The notes: generated from the letters alone by a model not told the origin. A stretch of DNA of 49,228 bases from Eikenella sp. (GCA_030528345.1 JAUMZB010000013.1:1-49228); one strand, 5' to 3'; counted from the first letter of the stretch, positions 26,060 through 33,904 are shown. Translations and numbers: made by a program.

Positions 26060-26090
26060 AAAAAGCACGCCGGTTAAGGCGTGCTTTTTT
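26060..26090 (+). terminator. Terminator of alr
   Basis: AAAAGCACGCC, 6-base loop, GGCGTGCTTTT and a T-run. A single DUS follows at 26096-26107, ahead of the stop of the converging phosphoesterase gene. Confidence 0.85.
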
Positions 26091-26124
26091 GCGGCAGGCT
26101 ACCTGAAAAGCGGCAGCGTATTTT

Positions 26125-27210
26125 TTAACGGCCGGCCACATCGATGATCACCACTTCCGACTGCGAGCCGAGGCGGAAAGGCACGCCCCAGAAGCCGTAG
26201 CCGGAGGTAACGAAGTAGTGGCCCAAGCCGCGCCGTTGGTGGCCGTAGGACAAATCGTAAATCCAATCGACAATCAAGTTGGAGGGGAACACCTGCCCTT
26301 TGTGCACATGGCCGGAAACTTGGATGTCGATGGGCAGGGTCTCGTGCAGGCGGATGTCGGTGGGGCGGTGGTCGAGCAGGAACACGGGCTCGCGGGTATC
26401 CGCCGACTGTAACAGTTCGGCTGCGCTTTTGCGTTGGCGGTCGAGGTCGTCGGGGCGGCCGACCAGCCAAAAGCCGGCATCCAGGCGGATGACGTCGTCG
26501 TGCAGCACGCGGATGCCGGCGGCTTCCAGTTCGGCGCGGATGGCGTCCTGATGGCCGAACAGGTCGTGGTTGCCCAAGGTGGCATACACGCCGAGCGGAG
26601 CGCTGAGCTGCTGCAGATGCCGTTGCATTTTTTCCGAGCGGTAGGCGCGGGTGTCGTCGTCCATCAAATCGCCGGGCAGCAGGATGATGTCCACCTGTTC
26701 CCGCTGCATGATGGCGCTGAGGCGGTCGAGCTGGCGGGCACCGAACAGCACGCCCAAATGGGTGTCGCTGGCCAGGCCGATGCGCACGGGGCGGGGCAGC
26801 GGTTTGTCGATGGCCACACGGTAATGGCGCACCGCCGGCGTGTAGGCGTTGTACACGGAAATGCCGAGCAGCGACACCCACATCAGCGCCGCCAGCGGGC
26901 GCAGCAGGCGGCTTAAACGGGCGGGCGCCATGCGGCGGCGCAACAGCAGATGCAGCAGCCAGACCGCAGAGACGGTGAGCACGCCGTACCACAACAGCAC
27001 CATCCAGCCGGCACTCAAACGGAACACACCGGGCCAAACGCGCAACAGAGACAGCAGCAACAGGCCGTTGCCGATGCCGAATACCAGCCGGTAGATGCTG
27101 CGGCGGGCGGCGGGTTTCAGGTGGCCTTGCAGCAGCCAGAACAGCCCGCGGCTGCACAGCCAGCTGAACAGTTGGAGCAGGAGGATGGCGATGAGCAGGA
27201 AATACAGCAC
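26125..27210 (-). CDS. Membrane-anchored metallophosphoesterase
   Basis: A 361-residue protein. The N-terminal 150 residues hold four or five membrane helices (LYFLLIAILLLQLFSWL, YRLVFGIGNGLLLLSLL, WMVLLWYGVLTVSAVWLLHLLL, LAALMWVSLLGISVY). The rest is a calcineurin-like phosphoesterase domain with the full metal motif set SDTHLG, PGDLMDDD, GNHD and SGHVH. Such YkuE/YaeI-type enzymes act on phosphodiesters, possibly lipid intermediates; the real substrate is unknown. The GTG at 27210 is chosen because AAAAAGG stands 9 bases before it and the protein then begins directly with the first helix. It diverges from the peroxidase gene. Confidence 0.83.
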   Translation of the reverse strand: MLYFLLIAILLLQLFSWLCSRGLFWLLQGHLKPAARRSIYRLVFGIGNGLLLLSLLRVWPGVFRLSAGWMVLLWYGVLTVSAVWLLHLLLRRRMAPARLSRLLRPLAALMWVSLLGISVYNAYTPAVRHYRVAIDKPLPRPVRIGLASDTHLGVLFGARQLDRLSAIMQREQVDIILLPGDLMDDDTRAYRSEKMQRHLQQLSAPLGVYATLGNHDLFGHQDAIRAELEAAGIRVLHDDVIRLDAGFWLVGRPDDLDRQRKSAAELLQSADTREPVFLLDHRPTDIRLHETLPIDIQVSGHVHKGQVFPSNLIVDWIYDLSYGHQRRGLGHYFVTSGYGFWGVPFRLGSQSEVVIIDVAGR

Positions 27211-27352
27211 AGCGTTGCCTTTTTGAAGTCGCGGAACGGGGCATTTTAACACCCGGGCGGCGGTGTTTAGGGGTTGGGGCCGACGGTTCCTGCGATTGCG
27301 GCGGGTTTGCGGGTATAATGGCGGCCGAATATTTGACCTCAGGAGATTGCCG

Positions 27353-28258
27353 ATGACTACCCCGCAAACCGCCATTATTCCCGATCATTGCCGCGCCGCC
27401 ATTTTTATGGAGGCCGATACGCAAGCCGCCCCCGCCGAGCTGGCCGAGGCCTGCCGCCGCAGTTTGGCGGCTTTGGCCGATTTGCAGACACAGTATCCCG
27501 ATGCCTGTTTGGGTCTGACCATCGGCTTCGGCGCCGACTGTTGGCAGCGTTTCGGCCATGCGGAAGAGGGCGGCGACATCAAACCCTTCCGTCCTTTGGG
27601 AGGCGGTTTGGCGCCGGCCACCCAACACGATGTGCTGTTCCACATCCAATCTTTTCGCCCCGATGTGAACTTTTCGCTGGGCATGGCCTTGCTGGAGGCA
27701 TTTGACGGCCTGCTGACCGTGCAGAGCGAAAACCACGGTTTCCGCTGGGTAGAGGAGCGCGGATTGGAAGGCTTTGTCGACGGTACGGAAAACCCGCAGG
27801 GCGAAGAAGACATCCGCCGGGTGGGCGTGATTGACGGAGATGCCCCCGATGCGGGCGGCAGTTATGTGCTGTTGCAGAAATACCGCCACGATTTGAAAAA
27901 ATGGAACCGGCTGAGCGTGTCGGAGCAGGAACAGTGCGTCGGCCGCAGCAAAGCGGACAACATCGAATTTGCCCGCAGCGACCGCCTGCCCGATTCGCAC
28001 CTCAACCGCACCAATCTGAAAGAAGACGGCGTCGGTCTGGAGATTGTCCGCCGCAGCCTGCCCTACGGCACGGTGAGCGGAGAGCACGGCCTGATGTTCA
28101 TCGCTTATTGCGCGCGTTTGTGGAACATCGAAGCACAGCTCTTAAGCATGTTCGGCGAGAGCGACGGCAAAACCGACTTGCTGTTGGAGCATGTCACGGC
28201 TGCTGTTTCGGGCGCTTATTATTACGCGCCTTCGGTAGAGCGGCTGCAAAACCTGTAA
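27353..28258 (+). CDS. Dye-decolorizing (DyP-type) haem peroxidase
   Basis: A 301-residue haem peroxidase of the DyP superfamily, YfeX-like. The defining GxxDG motif is GFVDG at 140-144 with catalytic D143; the proximal haem ligand is probably H216 in SHLNRTN and the distal arginine R233 or R234 in IVRRSLPYG. No signal peptide, so it should be cytosolic. AGGAG at 27341-27345 and a TATAAT at 27314-27319 support the start and a promoter. No encapsulin gene and no EfeUOB partners are near. Physiological substrate unknown; porphyrinogens and peroxide have been proposed for relatives. Confidence 0.93.
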   Translation: MTTPQTAIIPDHCRAAIFMEADTQAAPAELAEACRRSLAALADLQTQYPDACLGLTIGFGADCWQRFGHAEEGGDIKPFRPLGGGLAPATQHDVLFHIQSFRPDVNFSLGMALLEAFDGLLTVQSENHGFRWVEERGLEGFVDGTENPQGEEDIRRVGVIDGDAPDAGGSYVLLQKYRHDLKKWNRLSVSEQEQCVGRSKADNIEFARSDRLPDSHLNRTNLKEDGVGLEIVRRSLPYGTVSGEHGLMFIAYCARLWNIEAQLLSMFGESDGKTDLLLEHVTAAVSGAYYYAPSVERLQNL

Positions 28259-28265
28259 ATCCGTT

Positions 28266-28277
28266 TTCAGGTAGCCC
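28266..28277 (-). repeat. DUS that may serve as ribosome site of tatD
   Basis: TTCAGGTAGCCC ends exactly one base before the tatD ATG. Its AGG (28269-28271) is 6 bases from the start codon, and nothing else in the 19-base gap resembles a Shine-Dalgarno site. Confidence 0.6.
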
Positions 28278-29036
28278 ATGCTCACCGACACCCATTGCCA
28301 TTTGGCCGACCCCGTTTTCGGCGGGCGCACCGATGCCGTGCTGGCGCAAGCCCGCGCGGCGGGGGTCGCCCGCTTTTTGGTGCCTTCTGCCCGCGCCGAG
28401 GATTTTGCAGCGGTGGCGGCGCTGCACCGGCCGCCGCAGATTTACGGCGCACTGGGCGTGCACCCGTGGTATGCCGAAGAATGGCGTGCCGAAGCCGGCG
28501 AACGTATGGCGGCGGTTTTACGGGCGCAACCGAAAATGTGGGTGGGCGAAATCGGTTTGGATTACCATCCGCGGCACCGCGCCAATGCGGCCTTGCAGTT
28601 GGCGGTTTTGCGGGCGCAGTTGGCGCTGGCGGCGCAGTTGGGCCGGCCGGTGGTGCTGCACAATCTGAAAGCCACGGCGGATTTGGCGGCAGAGCTGAAA
28701 CGGCAGCGTTTTCAGGCCGGCGGCATCGCTCACGCTTTTTCAGGTAGCCTGGAAGAAGCAAAGCTGCTGATCGGCTGCGGCCTGCTCATCGGCATCGGCA
28801 CGCTGGTGTTGCGGCCGAATGCGCGCAAAGTCCGCGAAGCCGCAGCCAAATTGCCGCTGGAACATTTGGTATTGGAAACCGACAGCCCTTTTATGCCGCC
28901 TTGGGGCGAGGCGGAAAATACGCCGGCCAATGTTTGCCGGGTGGCCGACGAAGTAGCGGCCTTGCGCGGCATCAGCCGGGAGGCGGTGGCGGCGGCAACG
29001 GAAGCGAATATCGGGCGTTTGTTGGCGCCGGCATAG
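28278..29036 (+). CDS. TatD family metal-dependent hydrolase
   Basis: A 252-residue TatD-type DNase. Metal ligands appear in TDTHCHLAD (residues 3-11), the conserved glutamate in GEIGLDY, histidines in VLHNLKA and IAHAFSG, and the aspartate in ETDSPF. TatD enzymes are 3'-5' exonucleases thought to act in DNA repair. It lies 19 bases behind the peroxidase gene and should be co-transcribed with it. A second DUS (28739-28750) is inside the gene. Which of the TatD paralogues (TatD, YcfH, YjjV) it equals cannot be settled; the length and HNLKAT context lean to YjjV. Confidence 0.88.
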   Translation: MLTDTHCHLADPVFGGRTDAVLAQARAAGVARFLVPSARAEDFAAVAALHRPPQIYGALGVHPWYAEEWRAEAGERMAAVLRAQPKMWVGEIGLDYHPRHRANAALQLAVLRAQLALAAQLGRPVVLHNLKATADLAAELKRQRFQAGGIAHAFSGSLEEAKLLIGCGLLIGIGTLVLRPNARKVREAAAKLPLEHLVLETDSPFMPPWGEAENTPANVCRVADEVAALRGISREAVAAATEANIGRLLAPA

Positions 29037-29056
29037 GAACCGGGTGCTTTAATGTT

Positions 29057-29111
29057 TTCAGGTAGCCTGAACGGGCGGGGGTTTTGCGGCGGTCGGTTGG
29101 GGCTACCTGAA
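29057..29111. repeat. Outward-facing DUS pair behind tatD
   Basis: TTCAGGTAGCCT (29057-29068) and GGCTACCTGAA (29101-29111) are inverted with the opposite polarity to the usual terminator pairs and a 32-base loop. They can still pair. The next 80 bases hold nothing that I recognise. Confidence 0.65.
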
Positions 29112-29195
29112 AAAGTGGCGTCCAAGCACCGCCGCAATAGAGATTTGGAACAGACCCTAAGGCGGCAGGGGTGTTTGGCTGCCGCAATGGGCCAG

Positions 29196-29238
29196 TAAAA
29201 AGGGAAACCGGCAAGCCTTTGGATCAGGCCGGCCGGTT
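29196..29238 (-). terminator. Terminator of the Roadblock/LC7 gene
   Basis: On the - strand AACCGGC (29238-29232) pairs with GCCGGTT (29212-29206), followed by a CCC and TTTTT (29201-29197). Confidence 0.5.
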
Positions 29239-29268
29239 GGGTTGGGGTCTGTTGCTTGTGTTTGTGTG

Positions 29269-29625
29269 TCAGCCCAAGTTGCGCTCGGCGTTTACCAAGG
29301 AGCGGCGGGCCAAGGCCAGGTTGGCTTTGGAGCGGTCCAGCACGGAGTACAGGAACAGGCCTTCGTGGTGGGCCAGCGGGCGCAGCAGGTGGTATTGGGT
29401 GCCCAGCGTGAGCAAAACGTCTTCGATGGTGTCTTTCAAGCCCAGCATTTGCATGGTTTTGACTTTGGAACGCATCACTTCGGTGTTGCCTGCCGCGGCG
29501 ATTTCCAAATCGATGGCGGGGCTGCCGCCGCCGGCCAGCATCATGCCGCTTGAGTAATCCACCACGGCGGCGGCCAAAGCGCCGTCTACATTCAACATTT
29601 CTGCTACGGTTTTATCGTAGTTCAT
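29269..29625 (-). CDS. Roadblock/LC7-like protein
   Basis: A 118-residue soluble protein with no signal peptide. The pattern of alternating strand and helix, MLNVDGALAAAVVDYSSGMMLAGGG and the later TLGTQYHLLRPLAHHEGLFLYSVLDRSKANLALAR, is that of the Roadblock/LC7 fold (MglB-like), which in bacteria often works with a small Ras-like GTPase. No such GTPase gene is in the window. The start at 29625 is set by GGAG 9 bases upstream. It is a single gene with a long leader and a promoter that carries a palindrome. The fold assignment is by eye; DUF2173-type proteins look alike. Confidence 0.6.
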   Translation of the reverse strand: MNYDKTVAEMLNVDGALAAAVVDYSSGMMLAGGGSPAIDLEIAAAGNTEVMRSKVKTMQMLGLKDTIEDVLLTLGTQYHLLRPLAHHEGLFLYSVLDRSKANLALARRSLVNAERNLG

Positions 29626-30053
29626 GAGACAAATCTCCACAAGTTAAAAGAAAATATTTCATCCGCCGGCATCAGAGCCGGCACTCGCGAACCCTGAATC
29701 GGGACATCCCAGCAAGTTGCATTTCCGAAAAGCGCTTGAGCCGAATTACCGGTTCGGCGCAAGTTGCGAACAGCTCCCTTTGCTTTACGACTGCACAGTA
29801 AGTATATGCCTTTACAAGTGTAAAGTAAATGTAGGGCATAAGGCACCTGGCCGAAAAGTACAAAAATATTCTTTTTTGATGAAATTGAGAAATTAAGCCG
29901 TACCAGCCCCATCCGGCATGAAGGGGGTGTTTCAGGCAGCCCGCTGCCGGCTGGCCGGAAAGCATGGCGTGTGGCGGCGGTTTCTTTAGGCCGCCTGAGA
30001 AGTTAGAATCCGCTACTGATCGGAAGGCTGTGAATTGAAGAAAGAGTTTGAAG
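29626..30053. other. Gene-free stretch between the LC7 gene and gph
   Basis: About 430 bases with no coding frame that I can support. It holds a GC hairpin in the LC7 leader (GCCGGC at 29665-29670 and 29677-29682), the LC7 promoter and palindrome near 29801-29829, and a DUS variant TTCAGGCAGCCC near 29931. The base composition around 29780-29900 is AT-richer than the neighbours. Confidence 0.6.
29801..29829 (-). promoter_or_regulatory. Promoter of the LC7 gene with an operator-like palindrome
   Basis: On the - strand TTTACT (29829-29824), 17-base spacer, TATACT (29806-29801). The palindrome TTTACA-CT-TGTAAA (29824-29811) lies in the spacer, where a bound repressor would block polymerase. I cannot name the regulator. 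Confidence 0.5.
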
Positions 30054-30767
30054 ATGACGAAAGCAAAAAACATCCGTGCGGTGGCGTTTGATCTGGACGG
30101 CACTTTGGTGGATTCGATTGCCGATTTGGCGGCCGCCGCCAATGCGGTGCGCAGCAGCGAAGGTTTGCCGCCTTTGGACGATGGCGTGTTGGCTTCATTT
30201 GTGGGCGACGGCATCGGTGTATTGGTTCGCCGCACGCTGAGCGGGAGTCGGGACGGTGTGGCGGACGAGGCGCAATGGCAGCGCGGTTTGGCCGTGTTTG
30301 TGGATTATTATTCCCGACACCTGAGCGTATTCAGCCGCCCGTATGCCGGCGCGGCCACGGCTTTGGGCTTGTTGAAAAGCCTGGGCATGCCGCTGGCGGT
30401 GGTCACCAATAAAAGCGAGGTGTTGGCAGCGGCTTTGCTGCGCCAGTTGGGTTTGGCCGATGAATTCAGTCTGATTGTGGGCGGAGACACCCTGCCGGAA
30501 CGCAAACCTTCGGCTCTGCCTTTGCTGCATACTGCCGAGGTATTGGGAGTATCGCCCGGGGAATTGGCCATGGTGGGCGATTCGGCCAACGATGTTTTGG
30601 CGGCCAGGGCGGCAGGCTGCTTCAGCATCGGCGTGCGGCACGGATATGCCGATATGGATGTTCTGGCTGCCGATGAGGCCACGCAGCCGGATTGGATAGC
30701 AGACAATTTGCCGGCAATTTACGATTATCTGGCTCCTATTTTGAAAGCGGCCCGTGAAGCCGGTTAA
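30054..30767 (+). CDS. gph: Phosphoglycolate phosphatase
   Basis: A 237-residue HAD hydrolase of the Gph type, which removes phosphate from 2-phosphoglycolate, a by-product of DNA end repair. Motif I is FDLDGTLVDS (near residue 12), motif II VVTNKS, and the end motif MVGDSANDVLAAR. The cap domain lies after motif I as in the family. AAAGAG at 30041-30046 supports the ATG at 30054. Its end overlaps the recX start by 14 bases. glcD, whose enzyme oxidises the product glycolate, lies 1.6 kb further on in the same direction. Confidence 0.9.
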   Translation: MTKAKNIRAVAFDLDGTLVDSIADLAAAANAVRSSEGLPPLDDGVLASFVGDGIGVLVRRTLSGSRDGVADEAQWQRGLAVFVDYYSRHLSVFSRPYAGAATALGLLKSLGMPLAVVTNKSEVLAAALLRQLGLADEFSLIVGGDTLPERKPSALPLLHTAEVLGVSPGELAMVGDSANDVLAARAAGCFSIGVRHGYADMDVLAADEATQPDWIADNLPAIYDYLAPILKAAREAG

Positions 30768-31203
30768 GTCGCTGCGTGCCCGGGCTTTGGATTATTTGTC
30801 GCGCCGGGAAATGTCGAAAGCCGAGCTGAGGCGCAAGCTGCTGCGGTATGCGGAAGAGGCGGAGGAGGTGGATGCCCTGCTGCAGGAGTTGGCCGAGCGG
30901 CATTGGCAGTCCGACAGCCGTTATGCCGAGAGTTATGTGCACAGCAAAAGCAGCCGTTACGGGCGATTTCGGCTGGCGCAAAGTTTGAGCCGGCAGGGTG
31001 TGGATGAGGAAACCATTGCGGCGGTGTTGCCGGAACGGGATGCGGAACGGCAGACGGCCTGCGCGGTGCTGCGTAAAAAATGCAAAACACCGCCGTCTAC
31101 CCCGCAAGAATATGCCCGTGCCCAGCGCTTTTTGGCCTACCGCGGTTTTTCCGGCGAGGATATCCGCCATGCTTTGAAGCATGCGTGGGAGGACGAGGAA
31201 TAG
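30754..31203 (+). CDS. recX: Regulatory protein RecX
   Basis: RecX binds RecA filaments and limits their growth; in Neisseria it is reported to influence recombination. The 149-residue protein is helical and charged with the family pattern RARALDYLSRREMSKAELRRKL, then RHWQSDSRYAESYVHSK and YGRFRLAQSLSRQGV. Start is GTG at 30754, giving a 14-base overlap with gph; no other start fits the conserved N-terminus. recA is not in the window, so recX is unlinked to it here as in Neisseria. Confidence 0.88.
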   Translation: MKPVKSLRARALDYLSRREMSKAELRRKLLRYAEEAEEVDALLQELAERHWQSDSRYAESYVHSKSSRYGRFRLAQSLSRQGVDEETIAAVLPERDAERQTACAVLRKKCKTPPSTPQEYARAQRFLAYRGFSGEDIRHALKHAWEDEE

Positions 31204-31387
31204 GAGGGGCTGAGGGTTTGCGTCAGGCAGCCTGTGTTGTTTGCCGGAATGGAGCAGGGGTCGTCAGGATGTGGGGGCAGGAAGCGTTTCAGCGGTATGT
31301 TTGGTCAGAATCCGCATCTGCGGCGTTCATTCTGCAAGGGGTAGCGAAATACGCGCAAGATGTTCCATCTTGCGGTGCCGTCCGGCC

Positions 31388-31588
31388 TTAGGTGCGGCAC
31401 CACCACCACCAAGCCAATAATGCGGTGGCCGCAGCCAGCAGATTCGCCAGCCAGATTGTGCGCCAGCGGGCGGCCGTGGCTTGCGGGCGGGCGGTTTTGC
31501 GGCGGCGGACATAGAAAAACGGGCTGAGCAACAGCGAAACCGCCAGCAGCAGGGTTAAGACCGCATAGTAGATTTTTTCGATGGGCAT
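31388..31588 (-). CDS. Small two-helix membrane protein, unknown
   Basis: A 66-residue protein with two hydrophobic helices (about residues 6-27 and 46-62) joined by a basic loop RRRKTARPQATAARWR, so the loop should face the cytoplasm. The C-terminus is WWWWCRT. I do not recognise a family. No strong ribosome site is visible. A 9-bp hairpin (31354-31362 with 31366-31374) lies behind its stop. The 185 bases between recX and this gene hold nothing else that I can support. Confidence 0.5.
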   Translation of the reverse strand: MPIEKIYYAVLTLLLAVSLLLSPFFYVRRRKTARPQATAARWRTIWLANLLAAATALLAWWWWCRT

Positions 31589-31688
31589 GGCGCAACCAGG
31601 GGATGCTTGGGACGATAGGCGATAGCACGGATGGGCGTTTGACGGCGGCTTGGGTATCGATGGCAGTGGGAATTGTTGAGAATAATTC

Positions 31689-31717
31689 TTGATTTTGCAA
31701 GTCGGGCGCCGTACAAT
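31689..31717 (+). promoter_or_regulatory. Promoter of the L31/L36 type B operon
   Basis: TTGATT (31689-31694), 17-base spacer, TACAAT (31712-31717). The Zur-like box starts at the last base of the -10 and covers the expected transcription start. Confidence 0.7.
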
Positions 31718-31731
31718 GTTATATTGTAACA
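31717..31731. promoter_or_regulatory. Zur-like operator of the L31/L36 type B operon
   Basis: TGTTAT-ATT-GTAACA fits the neisserial Zur consensus TGTTAT-D-N-H-ATAACA at all positions but one. Its placement over the start point is that of a repressor site. Zinc-free L31 and L36 copies are classical Zur targets, which makes the call firm. Confidence 0.82.
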
Positions 31732-31750
31732 GCCATAAGCGAGATTAATG

Positions 31751-32023
31751 ATGAAACCCGGAATCCACCCCGAAAATTACCGTACCGTATTGTTTTACGA
31801 CAGCAGTGCCAACGAAGGTTGGCTGATCCGTTCTTGTGCGCCCACCACCCAAACCATGCAGTGGACAGACGGGCAGGAATATCCCGTTTTTATGCTGGAT
31901 ACCTCGTCTGCCTCCCATCCGGTGTACACCGGCCGTCAGCGCGAGCACAGCAAACAGGGTCGGGCCAGCGTGTTCGCACAGCGTTACGGCAATATGATGA
32001 ATGCTTTGAAAAAGGATAAATAA
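31751..32023 (+). CDS. rpmE2: 50S ribosomal protein L31, type B (zinc-free)
   Basis: A 90-residue L31 of the type B (C-) form. [28 protein letters not shown] and the SHPVYTGRQ segment are characteristic. Type A L31 binds zinc through four cysteines; here only one cysteine remains (in RSCAPT), so the protein does not hold zinc. In zinc shortage this form replaces the zinc form on the ribosome and frees its zinc. The second of two adjacent ATG codons is used because it gives the conserved MKPxIHP start. Its stop overlaps the next start (TAATG). Confidence 0.96.
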   Translation: MKPGIHPENYRTVLFYDSSANEGWLIRSCAPTTQTMQWTDGQEYPVFMLDTSSASHPVYTGRQREHSKQGRASVFAQRYGNMMNALKKDK

Positions 32024-32148
32024 TGCAGGTCTTGTCTTCTTTGAAATCGGCTAAAAAACGCCATCGCGACTGCCAGATTGTGCGCCGCAAAGGCAAAGTG
32101 TACGTTATTTGCAAAAGCAATCCGCGCTTTAAAGCGCGCCAACGCTGA
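32023..32148 (+). CDS. rpmJ2: 50S ribosomal protein L36, type B (zinc-free)
   Basis: A 41-residue protein: [18 protein letters not shown], then VVR-like [18 protein letters not shown] and KARQR. This is the type B L36 (YkgO-like), which lacks the CxxC zinc ribbon of the normal form; only two scattered cysteines (17 and 30) remain. The ATG overlaps the L31 stop by one base, so translation is coupled. The pair is therefore a two-gene zinc-sparing operon under the Zur-like box at 31717, ended by a DUS terminator. Confidence 0.96.
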   Translation: MQVLSSLKSAKKRHRDCQIVRRKGKVYVICKSNPRFKARQR

Positions 32149-32172
32149 TTTCGCGTAAAACAGCACGGCAAG

Positions 32173-32201
32173 AGGCTACCTGAAAGCGTTTCAGGTAGCC
32201 T
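32173..32201 (+). terminator. DUS terminator of the L31/L36 operon
   Basis: 13-base arms (32173-32185 and 32189-32201) with a GCG loop; only a weak T-run (TTCATT). Confidence 0.7.
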
Positions 32202-32347
32202 TCATTATTGCGCTTCCATACGGGAGCGTATTTTTATTTATGAATGATCAAGTATTGTGCCCGAATTGCGGCGGCCGGCTGCAGCGGCAAGCGCTTTATG
32301 GTACATTCCCGCTTTATTTTACGCATAACGATCAAGCTAGGAACACG

Positions 32348-33829
32348 ATGCGCTCTTTACAAGAACTGACTGCCGAAGAACGTGCTTCCATTGTCCGCAC
32401 ATTGGCCGACGAATGGCAGGAAATGGAAGTATTGGTCACCGAATCTGAAATCACGCCTTACGAATGCGATGCCATGTCGGCTTTGCGTGTGCGGCCGCTG
32501 ATTGTGGTATTGCCGGAAACCGAGGCTCAGGTGCAGAAGGTACTGCGCACCTGTTTCCGCTTGAATATTCCCGTTGTGCCGCGCGGAGCAGGCACCGGCT
32601 TGGCCGGCAGCGCCCTGCCGCAGGAAAACGGCGTCTTGCTGGTGATGACCAAATTCAACCGCATTCTGGAAGTGAATCAGACTGCCCGTACCGCTACGGT
32701 GCAGCCGGGCGTGCGCAATTTGGCCATTTCCGAAGCGGCCGCCCGCTACAAGCTTTATTATGCACCCGATCCTTCCAGCCAAATCGCCTGCTCCATCGGC
32801 GGCAATGTGAACGAAAATTCGGGCGGCGTGCATTGCTTGAAATACGGCCTGACCGTGAATAATGTCTTGAAAGTTCGGGCGATTACCATCAGCGGCGAAG
32901 TGGTGGTGTTTGGCAGTCGCGCCTTAGACGCGCCCGGCTTGGATTTGCTCACCGTATTCATCGGCAGCGAAGGCATGTTTGCCGTGGTCACCGAAGTGGT
33001 GGTAAAACTGATCCCCACCCCGCAGCTGGCGCAAGTGGTGATGGCCAGCTTCGACGACATGGGCAAGGCCGGCAATGCGGTGGCCGACGTGATTGCCGCC
33101 GGCATCATTCCAGCCGGCCTAGAAATGATGGACGGCCCCTGTACCCGAGCGGTGGACAGCTACCTGAATATCGGTTACGACACCCAAGCCGAAGCGATTT
33201 TGCTGTGCGAGGCCGACGGCACGCCGGAAGAAGTGGCGGAAGAAATCGGCCGCATGAAAGCAGTACTGGAAAAAAGCGGCGCCACCCGTTTGCAGGTGTC
33301 CCGCAATGAAATTGAACGCTTGGCTTTTTGGTCGGGCCGCAAAAACGCCTTCCCGGCCGCCGCCCAGCTGAATGCCGATTATTACTGCATGGACGGCACC
33401 ATTCCGCGCCGCCACATCAGTCAGATGCTGGCCTATATCGCCGCACTCGAACCCAAATACAATCTGCAATGCATCAATGTGTTCCATGCCGGCGACGGCA
33501 ATATGCACCCGCTGATTCTGTTTAACAGCGCCAACGAAGGCGAATGGGAGCGGGCCGAGGCATTCGGGGTGGAAATCCTCGAAGAATGCGTGCGCCTGGG
33601 CGGCACCATTACCGGCGAACACGGCGTGGGCATGGAAAAAATCAACCAAATGTGCGTGCAATTTAGCGAGGCCGAGCGCAATGCGTTTTGGGGTGTGAAA
33701 TATGCGTTTGATCCCAGTGGTTTGCTGAATGCGGACAAGAATATTCCCACCAAAAACCGTTGTGCCGAATACGGAAAACTGCATGTGAAAAACGGACAAA
33801 TGCCGTTTCCGGCGTTGGAGCGGTTTTAA
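32348..33829 (+). CDS. glcD: Glycolate oxidase subunit GlcD / FAD-linked oxidase
   Basis: A 493-residue FAD enzyme of the vanillyl-alcohol-oxidase fold. FAD-binding segments are PRGAGTGLAGSALP, SIGGNVNENSGGVHCLKYG and GSEGMFAVVTEVVV; the C-terminal cap has HAGDGNMHPL and GEHGVGMEK. This pattern and length fit GlcD, which oxidises glycolate or D-lactate together with GlcE and GlcF; neither is adjacent. AGGA at 32338-32341 supports the ATG at 32348. The frame is open back to an ATG at 32240, giving 36 extra residues that include CPNCGG; that start has no good ribosome site. Substrate (glycolate, D-lactate or another 2-hydroxy acid) is uncertain. Confidence 0.85.
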   Translation: MRSLQELTAEERASIVRTLADEWQEMEVLVTESEITPYECDAMSALRVRPLIVVLPETEAQVQKVLRTCFRLNIPVVPRGAGTGLAGSALPQENGVLLVMTKFNRILEVNQTARTATVQPGVRNLAISEAAARYKLYYAPDPSSQIACSIGGNVNENSGGVHCLKYGLTVNNVLKVRAITISGEVVVFGSRALDAPGLDLLTVFIGSEGMFAVVTEVVVKLIPTPQLAQVVMASFDDMGKAGNAVADVIAAGIIPAGLEMMDGPCTRAVDSYLNIGYDTQAEAILLCEADGTPEEVAEEIGRMKAVLEKSGATRLQVSRNEIERLAFWSGRKNAFPAAAQLNADYYCMDGTIPRRHISQMLAYIAALEPKYNLQCINVFHAGDGNMHPLILFNSANEGEWERAEAFGVEILEECVRLGGTITGEHGVGMEKINQMCVQFSEAERNAFWGVKYAFDPSGLLNADKNIPTKNRCAEYGKLHVKNGQMPFPALERF

Positions 33830-33860
33830 GGTTTTACAGGCGTGATGGTCTAAAGGCTGA

Positions 33861-33904
33861 TGCCTCAGAAAAATTATGATAGGAAGATTTTTCTGAGGCA
33901 TTTG
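33861..33904 (+). terminator. Terminator of glcD
   Basis: A perfect 13-bp stem, TGCCTCAGAAAAA (33861-33873) with 33888-33900, 14-base loop, then TTTG. Not DUS based. It marks the left edge of the AT-rich cassette. Confidence 0.8.

Noticed and set aside
26099..28087. 662-codon open frame on the - strand across the phosphoesterase and DyP genes
   Set aside because: Antisense or out of frame to well-supported genes; Arg/Pro/His-rich and without domain.
31354..31374. Hairpin CGCAAGATG/CATCTTGCG as terminator of recX
   Set aside because: No T-run on either strand; left as an unassigned hairpin.
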